From the NCBI RefSeq assembly GCF_024166365.1, contig NC_064830.1, positions 86,484,721-86,548,720 of the forward strand: 64,000 nt of DNA, in the 5' to 3' direction. The stretch's first letter is position 1. Each line of letters starts with the position of its first letter. A model generated the notes under the pieces. It made no database searches. It was not told the DNA's origin and saw nothing but the letters and a program-made list of their open reading frames with translations. This document shows positions 56,420 through 64,000 of this stretch, piece by piece. A program made the translations under genes and the position numbers. The DNA comes from Elephas maximus indicus (lineage: Eukaryota; Chordata; Mammalia; Proboscidea; Elephantidae).

Positions 56420-57290
56420 TTGTTGAACACGGCCGGCTTCCTTTCCCTGGAAATCTTCAGCGCAAATTAATTACTGTTATCTGTGTCCGGGAGCTCTGGC
56501 TACCTGGCCATCCTTCTCCTTCCTGACAGCTGAGGCTCCTATAAACTTGGGAGTGGGAACCTCTTTCGTCCTGGTGGCACCTCTTTTTTCCCCTATTTAC
56601 TTCTTCGTTTAATCTGCATATTATCATCAGCACAAAGCCCTCAGAATAACATCTGACAAATGACGTCTATTAAAAAAAAACTGTGTGCGCTTCTCTTTCG
56701 CCGCCTTCTAATTTGGAATAGCATTATAACTATGCATCGCTAGACAAGCAATATTATGTTAAGAACATGATAAAATACCAGCAGCTCTGTAATGGCACCA
56801 ACCAAATGGTAATTTCTGCTTCAGAAATTGGTCATTTATTTTGCTGGTCTGTTCTTACGTTCAAATTAGATGAAGTTTAATATACTGTAAAATTGAATGT
56901 ATTCTGTCCTTTTCAACAAATATGGCATGTGTGAAAATGATTAATGGCTCACGGGAACCTCTAAAATGTTAAATAATCTCTTTTTTGTGTGTTTCTTAAG
57001 TAAGTTATGGTCTGAGAGTTTAAACACAGGAAAAGCAAAACCTTATTAAGTTCTAGGCCCTAGTTCTCTCGTTATCAGGCGTGGTAAGAAGGGGAGCCAT
57101 GGCCCCGCACATATTACAGGGGGCTGTAAGAGCAGCTACATTAATTGCTACATTAATTTTCTTCTATTAGCTGTAATTGGGAGGAAAGCAAGTCTTCCCC
57201 AGTGAGTGTTATAATTTGCGACTTAATTTTTAATAAAGCTGTGTTGAGACCGGGGTGCTTAGCATAGGTCATTTCTTTCAATGGGTGTTT
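56420..57290. promoter_or_regulatory. Candidate conserved non-coding element (enhancer-like)
   Basis: About 870 bp with no recognised repeat. CpG dinucleotides are noticeably more frequent than in the flanks (for example CGGCCGG near 56430, TTTCGCCGCC near 56698, CCCCGCAC near 57104, GACCGGGG near 57250). Homeodomain-type words are clustered: CAAATTAATTACTG near 56465, TTAATTGCTACATTAATTTT near 57141 and GCTGTAATTGGG near 57171. No splice-flanked open frame. This composition is typical of developmental enhancers in gene deserts; function is an inference. Confidence 0.45.
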
Positions 57291-57564
57291 GGCATCCTGC
57301 TGCTAGCGGACTGTGAGAATAGCTGTTTATAATGTGTGTAGAGTGGCAGAAGGCAGGGAAAGATGCAGAGGGAACATTTACTGGTCTCCCAGGAAAAAGG
57401 GGCTCCTTTCTGGGAACTGCTTGGTTTCTTCCTTCTTTCCCTGCCTCCCGTACTCCATAGCACCTCTTCAGACCCAAGGGACAACTTGACAAGCCTTAGC
57501 TTTCTCATCCTTAGAATGGGAAGATAAAAATCATGACAATTATGGACTCTTTTATTACATGTAC

Positions 57565-57692
57565 CATGAGATAGGTAGATAGATGGATGGATAGATGGAT
57601 GGACAGATGGACGGATAGATGGACAGATAGATGGATGGATAGATGGACGGATAGATGGATGGATGGATGGGTGGATAGAAGGATGGATAGAG

Positions 57693-57785
<93 letters not shown>

Positions 57786-58040
57786 ACCTGCCGCTGTTGA
57801 TCCCAACTCATATCCACCTAATAGGACAGAGCAGAACTGCCCCATGGGGTTTCCAAGGCTGTCTGTAATCTTTACAGAAGCAGACTAACACATCTTTCTT
57901 CCACAGAGTGGTTGGTGGGTTCGAACCATCGACCTTTTGGTTAACAGCTGAGTTAACCACTGCACCATCAGGGCTCCTTCAGAGAGACAGGTAGATAGGT
58001 GGATGATAGATAGACAGACAGATAGATAGATAGACAGGTA
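57565..58040. repeat. GATA/GATG tetranucleotide array, split by a SINE
   Basis: Variant GATA, GATG and GACA units run from 57570, become almost pure (GATA)n at 57695-57785, and resume after the SINE at 57985-58035. The 179- and 96-codon minus-strand frames encode Ile-Tyr-Leu-Ser repeats and are artefacts. Such arrays are usually length-polymorphic. Confidence 0.95.
57786..57978 (-). mobile_element. AfroSINE, long form, inside the GATA array
   Basis: Antisense copy from 'acctgccgctgttgatcccaactc' through 'gtaatctttacagaagcagac' to 'taaccactgcaccatcagggctcc'. GATA-type sequence continues beyond both ends. Confidence 0.94.
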
Positions 58041-58490
58041 CATAGATGCCTCGAAGTTGACACTGACTCATGGCGATTTTATGAACAACAGAATGAAACA
58101 TTGCCTAGTCCTGTGTCATCCTAACAATCACCGGCATATTGGAGTCCACTGTTGCTGCTACTATGCCAATCCATCCCACCAGGCTCTCTCACCATCCTTG
58201 GCCCTCTACTTCTCCAGCAATGAATCCCTCCTAATGACATAAAAAATGACATAAAAAAAAAAATAACTTCTTTTTTTAATGACATACCCAAAGCAAAGGG
58301 AGTCAGACAATGCTCTGGTGTAACCCATAAGGTTTCCATTGGCTAATTTTTGGATGTAGATCACCAGGCCTGTCTTCCTAGTCTGTCTAGGTGACCCTGC
58401 TGGTATTTGAAATACCAGTGGCGTAGCTTTCAGCATCACAGCAACATGCAGGCCACCACAGTACAATGAACTGATAGATGAGTGGAGGAT
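58041..58490 (-). mobile_element. BovB-derived element with internal deletion
   Basis: The left part (58041-58225) is the reverse complement of the BovB 3' end ('gaatgaaacattgcctagtcctgtgtcatcc'). The right part (58300-58490) is the reverse complement of the BovB 5' region ('gtgaccctgctggtatttgaaataccagtggcgtagctttcagcatcacagc'). The coding middle is missing. Between them lies an A/T-run segment with three copies of AATGACATA. It looks like a non-autonomous derivative or an internal deletion. Confidence 0.75.
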
Positions 58491-58499
58491 AGTACCAGG

Positions 58500-58728
58500 T
58501 ACTTTTCTAAGCATAGTACAAATATGAATTCATTAAATTCTCAGGACAACCCTATGATGTTGGAATGTTATCATCCCTATTTTACAGATGAAGAAGTTGA
58601 GACACAGAGACATTAAGTAACTTGCCTCGGGTCACACAGATAGTGTTTTAAACCCAGGCAGGGTTTAATCCCAGATGGTCTAACTCTAGACTCTATGCTT
58701 TAGACCACTAGACTAAGCTTTCTGCAAT
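58500..58728 (-). mobile_element. MIR, antisense
   Basis: 'attctcaggacaaccctatgatg', 'cctattttacagatgaagaagttgagacacagagacattaagtaacttgcctcgggtcacacag' and 'taaacccaggcag' follow MIR in reverse. Confidence 0.88.
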
Positions 58729-58784
58729 TGTAGGGGGACTTAAGAGAGATGATAGGGCTTGGCATTTCTTCCTTGGGAAGCCTT

Positions 58785-58920
58785 TCATTCAACAAACAAT
58801 TATTGACCCTACTATATGCTATATGCCAAACACAGCCCCAGGCACTACAGGGGACACAGATGGATTAGAGGAAGGCTACTGTCTTTAATGCACTTAAAAT
58901 ATCATACCTGAAAGCACTTT
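58785..58920 (-). mobile_element. L2 3' end, antisense
   Basis: 'cattcaacaaacaattattgaccctactatatgctatatgccaaacacagccccaggcac' is the reverse complement of the L2 terminus. Confidence 0.75.
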
Positions 58921-59652
58921 ATGACACGATCCTTCTTTCACTCCCAGCTAACTCCTAATAACAACAGAACTTCCTGCCACTCAGATTTAGAAGCAGAAGG
59001 AATGATATTTGCCAGTGCCTATTCCATGCTAGACACATGCCGGTTTCTTTTTTTATGACATTAGTTTCATTTCCACAATAGCCTTGCAATGTGTGCTTCA
59101 ATATTCATTCATATTAACAGGTTCAATAAGCAAGGGTCATTCTACAAAGTTATAAGACTTGTCTATGGCCCTAAAAGGTCCTAATTAGCGTCTTAGCTTC
59201 CACTACTAATCTTCCTTTAGTCCAGCTCCACACCAAAGCTGAATTATCCTCGTGAATCATATCAGGAGCTAAAGGGAACAATTAGTCTGGGGGGAAAAAA
59301 TTCCTAGGGAGATTGTAGGGCAGTGGGGGAAATCAGGGATGCAATGGGAACCCAGAGCACTTGGGAGGCTGAGAACAGCCAATGAGACTAACACCAAGGG
59401 CATTTTTGGAAATATTGGGAAAGAAGTACTTTCTTTCTGCTAGAATTAATAATCTGGCAAGATAGTAGCATTGGCGCTATCTTTACCACCACAAGAAGAG
59501 TGCCTGGATGAAAATTACACCAATAAAGAGGCAAGTGGGTCTAAGACGAGAAGAGAGAGAAAACTCTGATGATACCATGTGAACAAATAATCCAGTCATT
59601 CCTGAAATCATTAAAATAACCAATCAATTATTTTCCCTTTTGTCAAGCATGC
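58921..59652. other. Unassigned stretch, MIR-like near 59050
   Basis: Weak MIR-like text at 59000-59170 ('ccatgctagacacatgcc...ccacaatagccttgcaatg'). Nothing coding seen; the rest is unassigned. Confidence 0.35.
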
Positions 59653-60004
59653 TTTTGTTGTTGTTGTTAGCTGCCCTTGAGTTGGCCCTCAATGCTTGGA
59701 AGCCTCATGTGAAACAGGATCAGACCATTGTGACCCATAATGGTTTCACTGGTTGATTTTTTGGAAGTTTGTATAAATTGGGTTACCCTCTCTAGCAACC
59801 ACTGCTATTCATATGGTATTCACTGGCTAATTGTTTTCACAAGTAGACTGGTAGGTTCTTCTTCCTGGTCTGTCTTAGTTTGGAAGCTCACTTGAAACCT
59901 GTCCACCATGGGTGACTCTGCTGGTATTTGAATACCAGTGGCATACCTTCCAGCATCACAGCAACACACAAGCCCCCACAGTACAACAAACTGACAGACA
60001 CATG
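59653..60004 (-). mobile_element. BovB-derived element with internal deletion
   Basis: Begins with the (GTT)n complement and 'agctgcccttgagttggccc' (3'-end-like), and ends with the complement of the BovB 5' region ('ctgctggtatttgaataccagtggcataccttccagcatcacagcaacacacaag', 'gtacaacaaactgacag'). The middle is missing. It abuts sense BovB sequence at about 60010. Confidence 0.72.
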
Positions 60005-61680
60005 GACACATTCGGCATTTGCAATATTGAAGGATTCTATAGGCAAAAAAAAAAAAAAAAAAATTTTTTTTTTTTTAATAGGCAAAATACTGAAAGATGC
60101 AGGAAGCATCAAAAGAAGATGGAAGAAATACAGAGTCACTGTACCAAAAAGAATTGATTCATGTTCAGTCATTTCAGGAGGTAGCATATGATCAAGAACC
60201 AATGGTACAGAAGGAAGAGAAGTCCAAGCTGCACAGAAGACACTGGTGAAAAACAAGGCTCTAAGAATTGACAGAATACCAATTGAGATGTTTCAACAAA
60301 CAGATCCAGCTCTGGAAGTGCTCACTTGTCTATGCCAAGAAATTTGAAAGACAGCTACCAGGCCAACTGACTGGAAGAGATCCATATTTGTGCTTATTTC
60401 AAAGAAATGTGATCCAACAGAATGCAGAAATTAATGAACAATATCATTAATATCACACACAAGTAAAATTTTACTGAAGGCCGTTAAAAAGTGGTTCCAA
60501 TAGTACATTGACAGGAAACAGCCAGAAATTCAAACTGAATTCAGTAGAGGACGTGGAATGAGGGATCCTGGCTGAAAGCAGAGAATACAAAAAGATGTTT
60601 ACCCGTGTTTTATTGACTATGTAAAGGCATTAGACTGTGTGGATCATAACAAATTACTAGTAACATTTTGAAGAATGGGAATTTCAGAACACTTAATTGT
60701 GCTCATGAGGAACTTGTACGTAGATCAAGAGGCAGTCTTTCCAACAGAACAAGGGGATACTGCATGGTTTAAAGTCAGGAAATGTGTGCGACAAGGTTGT
60801 ATCTTTTCACCATGTTTGTTCAATCTGTATGCTGAGCAAATAATCCAAGAAGTTGGATGATATGAAGAAGAATGAGGCATCAGGATTGGAGGAAGTCTTA
60901 TTAACAACCCGCGTTATGCAGATGACACAATCTTGCTTGCGGAAAGCAAAAAGGACTTCAAGCGCTTACTGACAAAGACTTCAGTATAGATTAAACCTCA
61001 ACATAAAGAAAACAAAAATCCTCACAGCTGGGCCAGTTAGGAACATCATGATAAATGGAGAAAAGATTGAAGTTGTCAAGTATTTCATTTTACTTAGATC
61101 CACACTCAACACCCATGGAAGCAGCAGTCAAGAAATCAAACAATGCATTGCGTTGGACAAATCTGCTACGAAAGACTTCTTTAAATGTTAGAAAGCAAAG
61201 ACGTCACTTTCAGGTCTAAGATGCTCCTGAGTGAAACCATGGTGTTTTCAATTGCCTCATATGCATACGAAAGCTGGACAATGAATAAGGAAGACAGAAG
61301 AATTGATACCTTTGAATTTTGGTGTTGGTGAAGAACATTGAATATGCCATGGACTGCCAAAAGAACGAAAAATCAGTCTTGGAAGAAGTACAACCAGAGT
61401 GCTCCTTAGAAGCGAGAATGGCAAGACTTCGTCTCACGTATTTTGGACAGGTTATCAGGAAGGATCAGTCCCTGGAGAAGGACATCATGCTTGGTAAAGT
61501 AGAGGGTCAGTGAAAAAAGAGGAAGACCCTCAATGAGATGGTTTGACAAGGTGGCTGCAACAATGGGGTCAAGCGTAACAATGATCATGAGGACGGTGCA
61601 GGACCGGGCAGTGTTTCATTCTGTTGTACATATGGTGGCTATGAGTCAGAACTGACTTACAACACCTACAACAACAACAA
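60005..61680 (+). mobile_element. BovB/RTE-type LINE, copy 4, 5'-truncated
   Basis: Sense BovB from the region just before RT ('ttgcaatattgaaggattc') to the 3' end with a (CAA)n tail. It is interrupted early by A19T13 at 60045-60076. RT pieces remain at 60675-60860 (with a GCIFSPCLFNLYAEQII motif) and near 60915 (the YADDTI catalytic region). Later pieces include 61319-61513. There are many stops and several small deletions; inactive. Confidence 0.92.
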
Positions 61681-61824
61681 CTCTCGCAACAACAAATCTT
61701 ACATCGTTTTTAAAAAATAGACCTAAAAACCTCTGTAAGGATTAAATTTGAAAATTATGTATTCCAAAAATCAACTCTACCATAATAAATCTACCTGCTT
61801 AGGGGACCACTCATTTCATCCTCA

Positions 61825-61925
61825 CTCTCACAAAAACATTGGCAAGTAGATATTATCTTCATTTTATGGACTAAAAATATGAGGCTTAATGATTTGAAAT
61901 AGCTGCCCAAGATAAGTAAATTTGC
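61825..61925 (-). mobile_element. MIR fragment, antisense
   Basis: 'tagatattatcttcattttatggactaaaaatatgaggcttaatgatttgaaatagctgccc' follows MIR in reverse. Confidence 0.6.
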
Positions 61926-62459
61926 CTTACTTTGGGAAAAACAAAGATTGGTCAGTGATTGACAATTTTCTAATTATTTGTTTCTCCTGAGACTTGTTTA
62001 CAGAGCTGAGATTGAGTTTTCATGTTTCACTTTTCCTTTGGGTTGTAATATAACATTTATCATATAACATTGAGTTTTTGCCAAATATATTGGACATTTG
62101 CAATGATTTATTCTTTACAAAAAACCTGTGGTGGTAGGTACTGATACTTGTCCCCAATACCTATTTCCCCCCTTCACTGGCAATGGAACCCTTAGCTGGG
62201 AAGATGACCAAACATTGACTCACCATTAGATAAGAATAAGTTTATTGGCTGTGCCTGATTTATCAACACCTCATGGTCTAAGATTGAGGAAGGGGTGGTT
62301 TCCCATGTCATTTAACCAGAAGAGATGTTGGATAAATAATGTAACAGTTTGTATGCATAAATTAGTTCACATATCCTTTTATAAGTCAAAGATTCTTAGG
62401 GTCTGGAGACTACAGAGGAAATCTATTTCTGCCCCTCCTTTTATATATGAACAGGACTA
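61926..62459. other. Unassigned stretch
   Basis: No gene. The 71-codon frame at 62245-62460 has no recognisable domain. A tandem duplication of about 27 bp starts at 62436. Confidence 0.4.
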
Positions 62460-62580
62460 AAATCCTTTTATATATGAGCAGGACTAAAAGGTTAAGTGAT
62501 TTGCTCAATGATATAGAGCTGGTTAGTGACAGATCCAGGACATAAACCCATTTCTCTTGACTCCAGTTCGGTGATTTTCC
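62460..62580 (-). mobile_element. MIR fragment, antisense
   Basis: 'gactaaaaggttaagtgatttgctcaatgatatagagctggttagtgacagatccaggacataaaccc' is antisense MIR. Confidence 0.7.
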
Positions 62581-62899
62581 CTCCACAGAACTCTGACTCT
62601 TTTTAAAGGCTAACTAATTAGCATCTGATTTGTGCTAAAGCTGGCCAGGAGTTTATCCCTTCTCTAAGACACTGATACTTACCTTTCAAGGAATTCTCAT
62701 TGTTTTTGATTTGGCTCATCACTTAAGCTACAGAAAACATGGAACAGGAATGTAGGCCCATGAAAATTTAGAGCTGTCAGCAACAATATACTTGGATTCT
62801 CTCTTTTAACTTCCTAGAGCTATGTCTTAAAAACTCCTCCAGGAAAATTTGTTACTTTTTCAAATGAGTATAAATTGAAATAATATTTCCCTTAAAAAC

Positions 62900-63960
62900 A
62901 ATCCAAGTTTATTGATGAAACATTATATTAGAAAATATAATGAAGTAATACGTGTTGATGTATAGCTATATTATATAATGGATCATATTGTGCTTCCCAC
63001 TCTGTAACTTGGTTTTCTCACTTAGCCTGTTGCAAATATTTTATAAGTCAACAATTATAAATCTACATCACTGATTTAAATAGTTATAGAACTTGAATAA
63101 ACCCTTATTTATTTAAATTATTCTCATATAAGGCATTTAGATCATTTCCAATTTTTCACTATTCTGAGCAATATAACAACGAATGTCTTCATATGTATTT
63201 TTGTACCACATTTCAGTTATCCATTAATTGTAAGAAAGAGAAACTAGTCATGGCTAACTTGAAAGAGGCAAGAAAGAATTGGAAGGATTCACAAATTTGA
63301 ATCTCAGACTGAAAAACTAGACATTAGAAAGAAGATGGTCCTGGGAGGCTCTGAGTATACAAGTCCCAGGAACTAATGGAAAGTCTATTGAGGTTGCTAC
63401 CATGAAGATGCATCAGCTTCAATCATTTTCTGGCTTTGAACCACCTCTACTGAATTCCAGGAAGGTGGGTCTATAAGGTTTACTTTGGGCCTGTGACCAC
63501 CATTTGGCCAAGGGAAATATGTCATCTGTATTGATAATCCCACCAAAATAAAAGACAAAGGAGAAAGAATAGTTTCCCTCATAAAACTGCAAGGATTTTA
63601 TTGGAAAAATAAGTAATTGTGGTAAGTCTGTTGCCATCAAGTTGATTCTGATTCATAATGACCCTATAGGACATAGTAGAACTGCTCCATAGGGTTTCCT
63701 AGGCTGTAATCTTTACGGAAGCAGACTTCCACATCTTTCTCCCTCAGAGTGGCTGGTAAGTTTGAACCACTGACCTTTTATTTGGCAGCTGAGTGCTTAA
63801 CCATGACGTCACCAGGGCTACTTAATGGATACTGGGCAACTGAAAATAACACCATAATATACTTATCTAAATATTTCTTAGGTTAAATTCCTAGAAATAA
63901 ATTGAGTAGTTAGGAGGAGGTAAACTTTTTTTCTTTTAATTTTCTAAATAATGAAAAATT
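62900..63960 (-). mobile_element. Old L1-like fragments, antisense
   Basis: 62990-63215 ('cttaggcat'-free L1 text such as 'ggcatttagatcatttccaatttttcactattctgagcaatataac') and 63860-63900 ('ttcttaggttaaattcctagaaataaattg') are successive parts of old antisense L1, separated by unassigned DNA at 63230-63617 and a SINE. Confidence 0.5.
63618..63826 (-). mobile_element. AfroSINE, long form
   Basis: Antisense copy from 'gtctgttgccatcaagttgattctgattc' through 'gtaatctttacggaagcagacttcc' to 'cttaaccatgacgtcaccagggc'. Confidence 0.93.
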
Positions 63961-64000
63961 TATTGGCAACTGAAAAGCTAATAAAGTTATTATTTATAAT

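Noticed and set aside
57278-57845. 179- and 96-codon minus-strand frames with repeated Ile-Tyr-Leu-Ser
   Set aside because: Direct translation of the GATA tetranucleotide array.

Overview
The window is mammalian nuclear DNA from an afrotherian, most likely an elephant or close relative. The evidence is the mix of repeats: more than twenty copies of an AfroSINE-type tRNA-derived SINE (box-B-like GTTCGAA region; 3' end of the type TATGAGTCGGAATCGACTCG followed by GGTTTGGTTTT), at least four BovB/RTE-type LINE copies, and one L1 lineage whose 3' UTR recurs six times. These lie over older mammalian repeats (L2, MIR, MER5-like and other DNA-transposon remnants, MaLR/MLT1-like LTRs). The species name is an inference. 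All repeat-family names are from memory of consensus sequences, with no library search.

No complete protein-coding gene is visible. Nearly every long open frame lies in a LINE, in low-complexity DNA or opposite one of these. The one possible exception is a 152-bp exon-like block at 10776-10927 with a splice-acceptor-like 5' edge and a GC-type donor at its 3' edge; its family is unrecognised. The rest reads as intergenic or deep intronic DNA.

Layout: 1-2235 old antisense L1 split by an LTR-like insert. 2238-11850 SINEs, L2, MIR, a three-level nest (old L1 3' end / young L1 3' UTR / solo LTR, 5340-6958) and a Tigger-like MITE (9020-9326). 11860-18998 a nearly full-length sense L1 with a tandem-monomer 5' UTR, decayed ORF1, and ORF2 with an internal deletion. 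19500-21640 L2, SINEs, a hAT MITE and an LTR remnant. 21825-24594 BovB copy 1. 24707-25660 a chimeric U6 snRNA/L1 retrocopy with shared target-site duplications. 26338-27300 a GTA-type trinucleotide array. 28812-31982 BovB copy 2, nearly full length. 32000-38100 LTR, MER5, L2 and SINE remnants with another LTR-in-LTR-plus-SINE nest. 38103-43442 an LTR split by a 4.8-kb antisense L1 that is itself split by BovB copy 3. 43485-46790 mostly non-repetitive, with a candidate conserved element at 45100-45450. 47055-49320 old L1 3' end with a CTATGT array. 49905-51545 LTR, L2 and L1. 52352-55860 L2, SINEs and an antisense L1. 56420-57290 the strongest candidate for a conserved non-coding element. 57565-58040 GATA array. 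58041-61680 internally deleted BovB derivatives and BovB copy 4. 61825-64000 MIR, old L1 and a SINE.

What interacts here is mobile elements rather than genes. L1 supplies the machinery that made the U6 chimera. BovB and AfroSINE share a 3' tail, consistent with AfroSINE using BovB reverse transcriptase. The nests give a relative order: L2/MIR and old L1 first, then MaLR-like LTRs, then the young L1 lineage, BovB and AfroSINE.
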